64,000 nucleotides of DNA, taken from positions 48,943,241 to 49,007,240 of the forward strand of contig CM060731.1 of assembly GCA_030704615.1 (NCBI GenBank), written 5' to 3'. Each line of letters starts with the position of its first letter. Position 1 is the first letter of the stretch. Shown here in pieces: positions 23,224 through 40,633 of the stretch. The notes below the pieces were generated by a model. That model was given only the letters and a program-made list of their open reading frames with translations. It made no database searches and was not told where the DNA came from. The position numbers and the translations under genes are program-made. Source of the stretch: Takakia lepidozioides. Taxonomy: Eukaryota; Streptophyta; Takakiopsida; Takakiales; Takakiaceae.

Positions 23224-23329
23224 GCCGCTCACGCTTCCCTGAAGCGTGAGCTCAGCTCACGCTTCAAAGCTTGAACGTGAGCTCAGCTCCCAGGCTCACG
23301 GGGCTGGGCTCACGCCGTAGCTACGCTGC
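23224..23329 (-). repeat. right terminal inverted repeat block
   Basis: Inverted counterpart of 5371-5476, with the same GCTCACGC/GCGTGAGC nested palindromes, ending CGCCGTAGCTACGCTGC. Confidence 0.8.
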
Positions 23330-24691
23330 CATAACAGCGGAGGCACGAGGGTAGAGGAGTAGAGGAGGAGCTTGGGCGGGGGTGCTCGGGTGTGCCATCG
23401 CTGGAAAAGCACTTGATTGTTGCCTGACTCTACCCTTGGTAAGTTTCGTTCAAGTTCGTGGCCAGTCGATTTGGTGTGCGGCATGAATTAGGTTCCTGCA
23501 AGCATGAATGTTTCTGTCGTAGCGCCTGGAAAGACATGGCAGATTGCCATCCAAATGATGATCATGACTAGTAACTTTCCACTTGAACTCTACAAGTACG
23601 AGCCACCGCTGCGATCTTTCATACCTGATTCTATACTTCCTGCATTGTGCATTTGAACACAGCGGTTAATTGCCTTTCTTGAATCTTGACAGTGATGCCT
23701 GTTTTGTTTATCCTTCTCTATGGTGTGTTCCTTGCTAGGTTGGTATTTCTTCATTTTTTTCCCTGCCCAGAGAAGGATATACTTACGTCTTGTTAGTGAG
23801 TCTTGTTGAGCTAATTTTTGGAGCTACCTGCTAGCAATTCATGTTGTAAAACCCTACAAATTTAGGCTGCACAGTCATTCATACATGACAGTTTGTGGGG
23901 TATGTGACCATTACGGTGAGGATACCTGCACGATGAGTATTTATTGATCACAAAAATCTGCTTACTATTACCTTTGTGAGGGGCTCACAGTAGTTGAAGC
24001 TACCTTGATATATACAATTGGTTGCATCAATCTGCTGCGTCTGAGCTACCTATAGACCCGGGTGAATGCAGGGTTGACTGGACCAAAATAGACGTTACCA
24101 GCACAGTTTTAGATGACTGCAATTGATTGTGTCATCAATTGAAATTGAATTAACTCATTAAAACCAGCAAATATATATGTCATTGGATTCCTAGCTTCAA
24201 TACACACCCATAGCAACTCTCCAATCATGAATTCGATAAGAAATGACTCCGCTATGGACTTTTGAACACCGTCATTGTGGACTGTTACCGCAATGAATGG
24301 AATTACAATGGACTCAAGTTCTCCTATGTGCCATTAGTGAATTCCATTGAAATTTGGACATAAGGTGGCCATTTTGGTCCACATCATAGGTATGTATTTG
24401 ACGTGGCAAAATCATTTGTCATTTGACTCATATGGACTAATATATGAAAAACAAAATAGGTGTTTTTGAAAAGTCCATAGCTCATCTTGTTTTTTGGATT
24501 TTGGGTGTCATTTTTTTTCTAGAAGTATAAAAACCTATAATCTTCAATGGCTAGGTGTCATATTGAAATGTTTTTGTAAACTCTAATTTTTAGTTTTTCA
24601 TAATTTCTCTAAATAATAGACTAAAATGTTTAATGAATTATATCTTTAATATTTGGGGTAGGACTCTTTACTAAATATGTTCAGTATACCA
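23330..24691. other. intergenic, no gene recognised
   Basis: Only short frames. The DNA becomes AT-rich from about 24100. No repeats of the palindromic element or PPR sequence occur immediately outside its right end. Confidence 0.5.
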
Positions 24692-25000
24692 TTATCTATC
24701 ATTTAAAATAAAACTTTGGGTTAGTATCATCAATTTTATGTTTTGGTCATGGACTTTCATGGAGCAGGATCTGCCGTTTTTGGTCCACTCAACCCTGCAA
24801 CTGCCCATCCCAATAGGACTCAGGGCCTTAGGCTTAGAATCGATACTTTGAAAGTTGGTGAGCAGAGGTGCAGGGACTACACGGTCCTGAAGAGGGTGGC
24901 TCTCTGATGAGAATACCCACGGACACTGTTTTAGAAAATGGGTATTGCCTTCAGCGCGCCCACACATCGGGCATTGATAATCTCCCTTTCCTCTCTGCAT
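24692..25000 (-). pseudogene. LINE reverse transcriptase C-terminal fragment (zf-RVT-like)
   Basis: A minus-strand frame contains CPMCGRAEGNTHFLKQCPWV, matching the CxxC...H..xxC spacing of the zinc-binding region that follows the reverse transcriptase in plant L1-type LINEs. No reverse transcriptase core is attached, so this is a scrap. A further minus-strand frame at 25222-25476 may belong to the same insertion but has no recognisable motif. Confidence 0.45.
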
Positions 25001-26620
25001 GTGTTATTTGTTCAAGAATTGACCCCCTGCCCTGGGGTTAAATTTTAGTTTAATGCTGAGGATAGGTAGGCCTTTCAGTCTAAGGTCCACCCATGTCACA
25101 AACTGGAAACAAGTTCAGGGATGTTTATGCCTAACTTATTTTTGTTCAGGCATTATTCATGCTTCCGACGTGGCTTTAGACACTTCAGCCTCCAAGTGAG
25201 CTTCATCCCAGCAGGGTCAGTTCATCTTGCCCAAACTTCAGGTACTTGAAACATCTCCTCTACCTTTTTCTGCCATGACTTAGCCTGTTTAACAGGACGG
25301 TCTTGCTTCCAAGAAATAGAGTCTGTCATCTTAGGGTATCTGGTATTAGGCACTGAGCCCACCATCTGACCTTGAACTAACTCATGACTTTGAGAGGTCA
25401 AGGGTGGTGCGCCAAACTCACCTTGAACAGCCGCATTAGCTATTGTAGAGCACGCTGACATGCTCTCTTTGAGCACCGAAAGCTAAATGGATTTTAAAGT
25501 TTTAGGCATGGTTGGAGTAACTGCTCTCCCACACGGCAATGCCTACTCCAAGGTAGGCCAACATGGTCGTTGTAACTTCAGTATTAATCCCTCTGCAGTG
25601 GAAACATTTGAGTGAGAATATCCAAAGTTTGTGTTTAGTTGTTTGACCAGTTTTGTGTATGTTCATCATAGTTACAACTGGAGGAGAACTCCACAGCAAG
25701 ATATGTGCTGGAAGGGAGCACGCAGTGGTGGCGTTTAATGATCGTGGGGAGGGAGGAGGGGATCTGGCCTAATCTGGCCTACCATGTAGACTTGTGAACT
25801 GTTGTCGCTGGCTGGTTTCAAGTGAGAGTGCATGCCCTTTTCTGTCAAGCTGCATTTGTATATGGCTTGTACCAAGTGTGGTTGTTGTTATAAAAAGGAC
25901 GATATCAGCGAGGCAGGAGAAGAGTAGCAGATGTAACATATGTAGCTAAATGTAAAGTTTGTCACACTGGTACTGGGTACCAAGTCCAGTCTATTCAAAC
26001 AGGTGAAGACACCCCTGAGTTTGTGTCACTTATCTTTGCTATTATGACTTGAAACTACTCTCCAACGAGCTACCCTTTTTGTGTTATAGTGAGGGGGGCA
26101 AGTGGATCCCATTTTTGGATTGCTGGACAGTAAACAGTTTTCTAGTGTGTGGAAGAAGGGCCCAATAGTGTGATTGTTGATTGCCAAGGAATTTTTGAGT
26201 GTCCGTGTTGAAAATGTTTGGTTTCTCTTGCTGCCATGTTAGTGCCTTGAAGAATTTACATTTTACTGTCCTCTGATTCCATCAGCTTGCCTGCATATGT
26301 TGTCGCATTTGTGGGGCTACTATTCAACTTAAGTATGTCATGTGTTTGTGCAGCTGATTTGCAGGGATGGCAGGTGGCCTGCAGCTCTCCCTCACGTTAC
26401 CTCCCACCACATCTTGGAAAAACATTTACAGGTGTGGCACCCCCTTAGCTTTTGTGCAATCTGGTGTTCCCTACTCATATTTTCACTGATATTGCGTACC
26501 TCATGGCCTAGGTGGGGTAGAGGGGTAGAGTAATCTCTTGTTGTTGTTAGCACGTGACAGCCGAGCTCATCCTTGCGTACCTAATTACCTAAACTCAACC
26601 ATGACGCTAGATTGACGAGG
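25001..26620. other. intergenic, no gene recognised
   Basis: Short frames on both strands without signatures; nothing assignable. Confidence 0.45.
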
Positions 26621-26624
26621 ACCA

Positions 26625-28460
26625 ATGCAAGAAGATGAGCCTTCAAGAGAGAGACACCCGGTTACATCACAAGAGGAGCAAGATAAAATAGAACACAAAA
26701 AAACTTGTCCCTTCTGTCAATCATTGGTTGGGATCGAAGAGGAATATGACAAAGCATATCATCAATATTTGAATGTTGATTCTCTGAAATTGAACCATGT
26801 GGAGGAATATAGAATTTGGAAACGTGTGGAAAGCAGGTTTGTCATCTATGTGGATTACTTGCACTTCTTGAAGGCTGCACTTGCGTTCACCAGAGACGAT
26901 CCAGATTTGGCCTCTGATTGAAAGGTAATTTCCTCGGTAATTTCATGACAGAATTAGGTAGTATGGTTGTCATGAAGCTGGAAATGTCAGTAGGTTGTTG
27001 GTTTTGTTGGTTTGTTGGTTCTCATGAAGCTGGAAATGTCGGTAGGGTGTTGGTTTGTAGCTCCATCCTTGCCCCCTCATGTTGCTATCTCCGTACATAA
27101 CCAACCTGGAGTTGTAAAAAACTGGTTTAATGGGAGTGAGGGGCTGGGAGTATGTAGGGCACTCAGGAAGCGGTTTAAAACAATGGTGCAGTCGGGGAGT
27201 AAGTTAGAGAATTCACCTACGAAAACGAAGAGTTCCAAAGCGGCATCCGAGGATACTATGGGCGAATGAGGGGGGCAGAAATCAGCAGATTACTTCAGGG
27301 ATGTCCTCAAGCTGAATGCGACAGGCAAGAATCCCAAACAACTTATCTTAGACAAAGACATCACCAAAGAACAATGTGCAAAGTTGTTTGGACAACCTGC
27401 AAACAAGAATGACTACTTTTACATGGGTTGTACTGACAAGAGTCTGATTCCCAAAATCGAGGACCTGTGGAATAAGGTTCATGGGTATGACTGTAAGCCA
27501 ACTGGTGGTATCATTGCAAACTTGATGGCAAGGGGCATTGTCTATGAAAAAAGGACTGGACAAAAACTCAACTGGGCAGCATATGCGGTATGGACAGCTA
27601 AGCAACAAGAAAGAATGAAGGAGCATCGAGAAGCAAATGACCCCGACAGCACAGACAGTAAACCAAAGCTAGGAGTTTGTGAATTGAAAGAGAGGCTACG
27701 CAAAACCCCAGGTAGAGGCAAAGAAGGACTGAAACAAACGCCTGAGCAAGTAATTACAGAGATGGAAAGGAAAAAACATGAGCATGAGTATGTGGCAACT
27801 GCCCTAGCGAGTCTTCATGAACTACATGATTTGAAGTATAAAGAGATGTGTGGGGCAAATGAAGAGTTAGAGAGGTTAAAGAAAGGGAAGTTGGACTTGA
27901 TGGAGAAGACACGGACTGTTCTGGTGCAAATGGAAGACAGACAATGGTGACTTGCAGAGTGTCGGAACAAGATTGCAGACCTAGAGGCCAAACTCTCCTA
28001 CAAGGGTGCCACAATCCGAGCCGGGGAAGAGACCTTAATGCAAAAAGGGGAAGAGAGTGTTGGGTTACTGAACTGTGGAAAGGGAAGGCAGTCTGAGATG
28101 CAAAGGGAACTTGACCAGAAGAAATCAATTGAAGCAGAATTTTGCCTCAATGATGATAAGACCGAAAAAAAGTTCAATGCTTTGTGTGATGCAAGGGACC
28201 AGTAAGACAGGGACATTAGAGTGGCAGAAAATGTGGTTGATGTTGCTGACACAGAAAGGAGTCTTATCCAAGATCAGATTGAGGCCTTGACAAATGGGGA
28301 CAAAGGACTCGCCATCTATCCTATGCCTATATGTCATCCTCAAGTGATCAAAGATAGTATGTCCATCAAAGATTTCCACTGTTGGGACATGGTGGTGGTA
28401 TTTTGTAAGCACACTTACCATCCCGCAAGCAAAGGTTTCTTGATGGAGAAGTTTTCTTAA
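26625..28460 (+). pseudogene. coiled-coil protein remnant with in-frame stops
   Basis: Four open stretches lie in one reading frame. 26625-26921 has a CPFCQS pair. Coding character resumes in 27012-27269 and continues through 27270-27950 and 27951-28205 to 28460. The interruptions are TGA at 27267-27269, TGA at 27948-27950 and TAA at 28203-28205. The segment 27270-27650 looks globular (KEQCAKLFGQPANKNDYFYM, TGQKLNWAAYAVW). It is followed by a long charged helical region (EELERLKKGKLDLMEKTR, ECRNKIADLEAKL) typical of coiled coil. 26922-27011 is closed and may be an intron (GTAATT donor near 26925). I do not recognise the family. A roughly 50-bp direct repeat (CATGAAGCTGGAAATGTC) lies at 26970-27050. 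Confidence 0.5.
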
Positions 28461-29520
28461 ACAAAAAAGGTATCTTGCTGGAGAAGTTTCCTCAAAATGA
28501 AGCTTCCTGAGCAATTTCCCAAGTTACTCTCAATAATTTGATAAACTCTCGGTAACTTGGTAAATTATGGTAAATCATGGTAACTTCCAGTAATATGATA
28601 ATTTGATAACTTCTGGTATTTACTCCCGGTAAGTTCCTCTGGGCTATGTCCGTGACAAGTACGTCAAAAAGGTCACTAGTCTTTGTATTGTACCCAATAG
28701 TTGTCTGAAATTTAACGCTTGGATGCTTGACTTGTAGAGTATCAATATGGTGGTGCTCGATATATGTAGTAAGTTAAATGGATTTTTTGTGGACTTTGTC
28801 TCATTTACCATCAAATTCCAGTTCATGAAAGCTCACCCTCCAAAGAAGGCATTACCTTTTATCTTAGGAGGCTTGACCACACTTTAAACCAAGGAAGCGT
28901 TTCAGAAGATTCAAATGCCTACATTAGTTATGTGCATAAATTTTTTAGTACTTCAATATCTCAATCAAAGATTTTCAGCAAGTTATATCAGTCAGATTTT
29001 CAGCTGAGCATTTTAGTAATTCAGCTACATTTTCAGCAAGATTTTGGGCAATTATTTTCAGTAATTCAGCTAGATTTTCAGCTAGATTTTCAGCCAGATT
29101 TTTAGCGAGTATTTCAGTATTCAGCGAGATTTTCAGCAAATATTTTATTATTTCAACTAGTTCTTCAACAAGTATTTTAGTATTTCAGTTAATATTTCAA
29201 CAAACATCTCCATATTTTAATAATTAGTAAATCTGAAGATCAGTTTTGTAATATCATACATCAATAAAGTTCTGGACAGAGCCTCTTTCCCCGCCTTTAT
29301 AAATAAATAAATACATATTTTTTCTTCTTATGCAGAATATGTTAGAAATATTCTTAAAACGATATAGTTTGAATGTGTGCTTACCTTATTTCAATATAGT
29401 ATTTTAAGACTTAGACTTTTAGGGTGGAGCCATTACGCGACTAGCCGCTTACTTTCTAGAAGCCAAGTTTTGCAAGCCTGACACACAGCTGCTACGAGTA
29501 AGTAGAGTTCACACTTCATA
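28461..29520. repeat. AT-rich DNA with TTCAGC(T/A)AGATTTT tandem motifs
   Basis: Between about 28970 and 29210 the motif TTTTCAGC.AGATTTTCAG recurs at 10-25 bp intervals with decay; near 28510-28620 a GGTAA.TT.GATAA motif recurs. No gene visible. Confidence 0.5.
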
Positions 29521-29523
29521 CTT

Positions 29524-30758
29524 CTAGACTTGAGCGCTCAGATTGGGCTCGAAAAGAAGTTCCGGATATAAGCCCATATCATGTTGGTCAAGGACGACGT
29601 GGGTGATGCTCTGCACTCTGCCTGTGCTCCAAATCCTCTGGATGAAATTGAACTTTAGCAGGAGTCTTGACCTCGTAATGGAGTTGATGATGAGATGATC
29701 TTCTTGGACAACAACAGAGGACGGGTCGCCTGCGGTGGCCCACAGTCGAAGTTCCATGTCGCCTGGCGTCCGTGTGATGAGTGAGAACTGGTTTAGAGAT
29801 GGTTCATACTTTCGGACATCGATATAGGCTAATTCCCCTGTCTCGTCGTTGAAGGAGCTCATTGATTCACATTGACGTTGATACAGCGTGACTACAAGAA
29901 GAGAGCCCTCGTAGTTCACAATGTTACTTGTGCGACCTACATGATCTCTGTACACCCAGCGAGGAAATCTCTGGCAACCTGCTACGAAAACACCCATCTC
30001 CAAGTCGTAAGTGACAATACCGTCATCGCCGTCATCTACTGCCACCACCATGTAACGAGATTGCCACATGTGACAATGTTATATCTCTTATGACCCACCA
30101 CGCGAAATGTGCTGAATGGGAGGATACCGTGGGTGGCAGTCCATGCATCGGTGGACGAGTCATATACAAGCAAGCTTCTCATTTTTTCCACATGATATAG
30201 ATAATCTTGAATGATGAGGACTTTGTACTTGTTCGTACCACTTTGTGCCATGTGGATCACAGGATCTGTCATCGTTAGAGCTTCCAGACAATTGGAGTAT
30301 TTAGGCAGCCTTTTCCACTGCCTTGTGAGTGGATTGCACACCAAAAGCGAAATTGGCAAGGGCCGGCATCTGAGAAAGTACTCCCCCATACAAAAGAGCC
30401 CTCCTGCTCCCGATTTGATGTGGGAGTATGCGGAAGGAAGAAATGACAGATTAGGCATGTTCCACCACCTTTCTGCTCCAAAATCGTATGCGACATAGTA
30501 CGTCAAGTGCACCTTGTGCTGAAAGATGAGTATGGCTTTGAACTCTATCCCAGGATTCTGGACCTCCGAATGCATATCTATAAAATGGGAGGAAAAGGGA
30601 AAGGATTGCCACTTCTTACACGTTGACAGATTCCGGAATAGGGCTGGGATGGAGAGGCGAGCCGCAATTTTCTCTTTCAGGTCTTCTGGAAGGGATGCCC
30701 ACAAATTTGGGTCCAAGTCCATGTCAAAAGCTGATTCTGAGATGTTTTCGATGCGCAT
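29524..30758 (-). pseudogene. F-box protein (kelch/FBA-like) with a frameshift
   Basis: Frame one (30758 to about 30055) begins MRIENISESAF and has an F-box at residues ~18-55 (LWASLPEDLKEKIAARLSIP...CKKWQSF). It continues with beta-propeller-like segments such as LLVCNPLTRQWKRLP and LLVYDSSTDAW. Frame two, offset by one base, continues to 29524 with the same kind of repeats (MVVAVDDGDDGIVTYDLEMG, VVLDQHDMGLYPEL). They join naturally around 30051-30055 if one base is restored, giving about 410 residues, the normal length for plant F-box/kelch-like proteins. F-box proteins recruit substrates to SCF ubiquitin ligases through SKP1. No intron is seen. Either a young pseudogene or a single-base sequence error. 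Confidence 0.72.
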
Positions 30759-32409
30759 CAGTCTCTAGAGGTATAAAGTTTCTCGGACGCCCCACTTTAG
30801 CCACCACAAAGTATATGCATTGATCACTTTCGCCCTTCCCTTCAGGTCAGAAGGTTAAATACAATCAAGTTGATTTGCCACTTGCGTACGGTAAGCAATT
30901 TAAGAAGTTTTGAGGATGTAAGTTCTGTTGATCCAAGCTGGCGGCTGCTCAACTGGAGCTACTGTTGGCTTTTCGGTTTAACATAAAATTTCTAGTCGAA
31001 GACACAATCTTTCCAGGCGCTTTAGTTTACTTTCCAGACGGTTATGAAACTTTTTATGTAACTCCTAGAAGATCTGTAGTTCGTATGTTACGGTTCATTT
31101 CCACTTTATCTGGTGCCAGCTTACGTGATATATATTGAGTACCCAAGCAGTGGGGAAATATGAGAATATATTAAATGCATTGCAGGCCATTGTAGTGACA
31201 TGAACGTTCCAGATGGATCATGAAACTTTGCCAGTATGGAGTAAGGGAAACGAAGAACAATTCCAACATTAATGTGAGTTCATGCACAGGAGCTCATGGG
31301 AGAGGGTAGGCAGCAAAGCAAGGACTCTTTCAGAATACATCAATGCAGCCTGTTAGATTACAGAGAGACGCAGACAACAAGATGCACCGTTGATCTTTCT
31401 TTGGACATTGCCGTCCTCTCGACCTCGCCAGCACATTTTCAAAGTCTTGGGAGCAATTCAGCTTAGGAACTAGTGTGCGATAAGTACGGTTGGGGTGTTT
31501 GCTAGAACGAATCTTAGGCTGTGGTTGTCGGCTGCTAGCAGCAAGACGAGGATCTATGGCGCAGGAGGGATGGCTGCTCGGATGGCTGCAGCAACAGGGA
31601 TAGGGTGTGGGTCCAGATTCATCCAAGAGGGCCGGCAAATAATACTATACCAGGACCACAGCTTCCGAAAAAGAACTACTGCCTCAGGCAGGGAGGCCAT
31701 GTACAGTGCGTCTCAGCCCAAGCACATGAGTGAGGTGGACTGAAGACGTAGCAATATATAGCACTGAGTATGACTAAGTAGGCAGAAGCAGGCCCTGCAA
31801 TTAGACGCTGTTCATCTCACGAAAGTGAGCAGTTTAAAGAGTTCGATTATTCCTCCTGTAACCGTGTACTTACTTCGGTACAGCTAGGTGAAAGTGATAC
31901 ATTAGTTTCAGCAGAGTGAACAGCGATGGATATAAACTATATAATAAGGGTCATCATAGCTGAGCAGGCCTTGATTTGGCACCTGACCACCAAACTTCAA
32001 AGAGCACCCTGAAATCGAAGCTAGTCAAAGAAAGAGCATATTACTTTAGAAACAGATTCAAAGCGGGGATGCCGAATTCAAAACCCCAATGTATGTCCGA
32101 GCAGGAATCTACAAGAAAATCTATACACGCCCAAGGGAATAAAACTCTTTGTACTCCAAGCAAGGCTTCAGGAGTACAGATGATTAACTACTGGCTAAGC
32201 TAGATCAGCATGAATGAAAGCACTTGCTTACAAGAGAGGAGCTACTGGGGGATTTCTTTTAGCATGGTCTGTCCAGGAAGGACGTTAAGCAATAGCAAGG
32301 AAGGAGGGGGATTAATAGGGAAGGAGCCCCAGAAGGAGTAGAAATGCATCACCATTGACCAGACCTGCGAATTCTAGGACAGTAGAAGAGACAATACTAG
32401 TCCAGGGTT
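30759..32409. other. intergenic, no gene recognised
   Basis: Only short frames on both strands without family motifs; nothing assignable. Confidence 0.45.
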
Positions 32410-32843
32410 TCAGATCCCCTCAAGCAGAGTGCAAGTAGAATCAGACTGGTCTGTTACAGCTTTAGTGGGAAGAATCCTGTTGGCAATCTTCCAGAGGATT
32501 CTTCCAGAGGAAGGCTGACACTTTAGCTGGTCTGTCCTTCCTCCATATGTCATTCCAGATCCCTTCCAGATATGACCCCAGGTGTCTCGAAGATGCAGAT
32601 TGTTATCCCATTTAGTTTGCCACTTCGAGGAAAAGGACTGAGGAGGGGAGAGAAGGGAGTACCCCATCTTGACCAAATAAGCGAAAAGGGGGAGTGTTTA
32701 GAATCCATCCAGCTCCACACACTAAGGTCGAAGTACTGTAAACCAGCCAACGGGTGACGCAGGAACCATGTGAACTTAGCATGCCAAGCCCATTCCATTT
32801 CCTTGCCCTGAGGAGGAACCGGATTAACAATGCCTGTCATCAT
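32410..32843 (-). pseudogene. LINE (L1-type) C-terminal fragment
   Basis: Overlapping minus-strand frames include WGHIWKGSGMTYGG and ILWKIANRILPTKAV. The W..LW...NRILPTK signature is typical of the region just after the reverse transcriptase in plant LINEs. The frame changes within the fragment, and it stops before the expected Cys/His knuckle, so it is a dead fragment. Confidence 0.5.
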
Positions 32844-33499
32844 ACCTTATATGAAAGAGAGAGGACTTGTTCCTTTGAACAGGGAACAGTCATACCACCG
32901 AACTGGTCCACTTGAAAGCCTATCCCGGAAGCACAATCCTCTTGCCACGAGAGAATGAGGATGACAATGGCCCCAGATATTGGCCCCGATGCCATCTAAA
33001 GGGGAGGAGCCCGAGTAATGTAACTGTTATGCGGTATGCATATTGTTGATGAGCATCTGACGATGGATGTGACTCATATTGATTCCACGGCTATGTAGCT
33101 ACTGGTAGGTGGAGAAAACATTAGAAGTGAGAAAAATCATGGATGGAAGGTGTAGAAAAGGAAAGCTCAGCTGGAGGATTGCCCGGAAGAGGAAAGAGGC
33201 GAAGCATGTCCCAGACACGAGGTGTATGTATCGCATGATTGGTGGACGAGAAGAAAGGAATTTCTCTTTGCAACCAAAATGACAAGTTAGCTAGACTTGC
33301 TGTAAGTTGAGTTGATGAGGATCGTCATCAGCAACAAGTCAGCAAACCGCAGTGCCCATGTTCATCCCAAGATTGTAGGCCTATCTTTCGGAGTTTGAGA
33401 TGCCAACCACTTTTCACCAAAGGGGTTCAATGTTCTTGCAAGCAAAATTCTCATCAGTGTGTGTGGCTTCAAGAAAGGTGAGCTAACGTTCTTTTTCTT

Positions 33500-33596
33500 A
33501 GAGGGGAACACCCCGAGCTGACACCGTACCTGATTTGAACCCCGGCACTCGTTGCTCTATCCAACTCCGCTACCCACTGGTAACAGTAGTAGATTT
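33500..33596 (-). repeat. tRNA-like (SINE-type) relic
   Basis: On the minus strand, TAGCGGAGTTGG (33572-33561) fits an A box and GGGTTCAAATC (33542-33532) a B box. Only about 18 bases separate them, so the anticodon arm is missing. This fits a SINE or processed tRNA relic rather than a tRNA gene. Confidence 0.4.
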
Positions 33597-33599
33597 GGT

Positions 33600-34499
33600 A
33601 GTAGCTACTGTCTTTCTAAAAGCGGAGAATAACGTTAGTGGCGTGTCTTGTGGATCATTCAGAACACCACAATCGTCTGTGAGTCGACTATAAGAAAATG
33701 AGATTGAGGATTGTCCACACATGAGGTTTGGAGCAGTGGCGAATCAAGCCTCAACATGTTCAATATGGAGCGCACAGGGCTGGGGTATCCCACAGATTCC
33801 CCCATATCATGGAACTCACATGGCTGGGCACTCCAAATCAGGGCTCTTGAGCTAAAACGAGGATTATGTTGTGGGCCCTCCAAGCCTTTCGGAGCGGGGC
33901 CCATGGGGTGGATTACCAGGCTAGTCGGGAGATGATTATCCATTGCAGGATGTAGAGGTGGTGCAAGACAGCATGCAAAGCCTTGCAAGAAGTAGGCAGG
34001 AAATTATCTTGGGGTAAGCAACCCACTCGTGCCTGGAGGGATAATTCTCCGTGCTGTTGTTTCTTGGCAGTTTCACAGGCAGCCTGATGACTGGCTGCCA
34101 AGTGACAAATGCAAGCTTCCAATTGGGTCGTGTGGAAGAGTGAGGGCGCATGCATTGCTCGTTGTGGGGTCGAGCGACACGCGTGGCAGCACCTTCCACT
34201 TCCAGCGCTGCTGCCCACATTCATCCGATGGAGCAAAGCAATTTTGCACATTGTCAAATGAAAAGAAGTTCCTTTTCGTGTCTGGCATCGCAGCGCCGCT
34301 GCTCTACGCACCGTTGGCAAAGTCTAGGAGCTGCTACTCGGTCCCTTCCTTATAAGACTTCCCGGTTCTGAGGTTTGCGTTGAGGAGGAGATCAATCAAT
34401 CGGTTTCGGAGGTTTTGCGGGTCCGTTGTTTTCTTGAAGTCTTCTGCTGCTAGCTTGCACACGAGTGATTGCCCGATTTTCCGAATTGAGTCCGTAGCC
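33600..34499. promoter_or_regulatory. upstream region of the GAPDH gene
   Basis: No coding signature. The last ~120 bases before 34500 are a plausible 5' leader; no clear TATA box stands out. Confidence 0.3.
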
Positions 34500-39616
<5,117 letters not shown>

Positions 39617-40633
39617 TGTGCAACCTTTTTCAAAGGAATCTTTGGCAACTCTTCCACAATTTCCCCATCAATATGTTGGAGGCATAGCAGAAAAGCTATG
39701 AGCTTTGGAAAGTGATTATCACCAACTTTCAAAACAATAACTGTTATTCTGAAAGCTGTTATTCAAAAAGATTTTCAAGTTGTCATTATCCACTGACAGT
39801 GGGAGATTTAACATTTATAAATGGAAGATGTATTTGCTGCTGAAATTCTTGCAGGGGAATGTTCTCGACTGTATTTTCCTCAATTACTGTTTACTATGCA
39901 ACATTCCAGCTCTTATCCACCACACTGCTGATGCCTGGCTGTTGCAGACAGGGTTCTAGTGGATCTCATATCAAATGTCAAATAACCGCAATCAGCACCA
40001 CATCAACACAAGTGGGGCTGATTGAGACCTTGTCGATAAACTGAATGTATTACAACTCTAGAGCTTGTCTGAAAAGGTGGTCAACAGTCAATATGGTACA
40101 ATCCTTGAGTAGAAGGAGGGGTTGCAGAGTGACGACCCAAAAAACATGCAATGCATCCCTCGCTGTTGGAAAAGCAAAGCAAGGCAAAATCTTTGAGTTG
40201 CGTGGCTTGGTGCATCTCTTCCTCTTGATGTCTCCCAACTGCAAGTCTCCGTGTTTGCCTCATGAATCTCCTCCTCCTTATCAACCGGTGCCAAAACAGC
40301 TTCTTGTTCATTTCTAATTGTATTTTACAAAATACTTGTCTATGCGGTGCACGAGGACTTGGTCTCCCGTTTTGAAGGCGGCTTCCCAGCCACAATGACC
40401 TCAGCAGGGCCCAATCCTGCTCACGGCCCAGAACAGTCAAAAACGCGTTCAAAAGCAACACAGAAGAAACCCGAAAAGGCAAAAAGAAGATGGATAGGTA
40501 ATTTCGATAGAAATCAACTGCTTAGAAAAGTACTCTCCACCCGTACAAGTGCCACTGCAATTTTTCCCATTTGATTCATTGCCTCAGTCTCTCTGGATTT
40601 CTCACATTGACCTATTGCTGTAAAGCGGCAATA
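39617..40633. other. GAPDH downstream region, no gene recognised
   Basis: Short frames on both strands only. The frame at 40347-40574 has a Lys/Arg-rich segment but no family signature. Confidence 0.4.

Larger units (their letters stand above)
5371..23329. mobile_element. giant palindromic (foldback) Mutator-like element
   Basis: The sequence from 5371 inward is the reverse complement of the sequence from 23329 inward, with only scattered differences, until both meet at the N gap. Identity stops abruptly outside: GCAGCGTAGCTACGG is the shared terminal sequence, preceded by T on the left and C in the matching place on the right. Each arm holds a terminal palindrome block, a transposase gene, an acidic protein gene and a hairpin array. 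The transposase has Mutator/MULE-like features, so I class the element there. No target-site duplication is visible in the flanks. Alternatives are an inverted duplication of one element, or a scaffolding error that joined two haplotype copies tail to tail; real differences between arms argue against one read set placed twice. Confidence 0.75.

Noticed and set aside
5371-23329. Target-site duplication for the foldback element
   Set aside because: The flanks were compared for 5-11 base direct repeats and none was found.
24692-25476. A host zinc-finger gene
   Set aside because: The single Cys/His knuckle matches the LINE tail, and there is no start or other exon.
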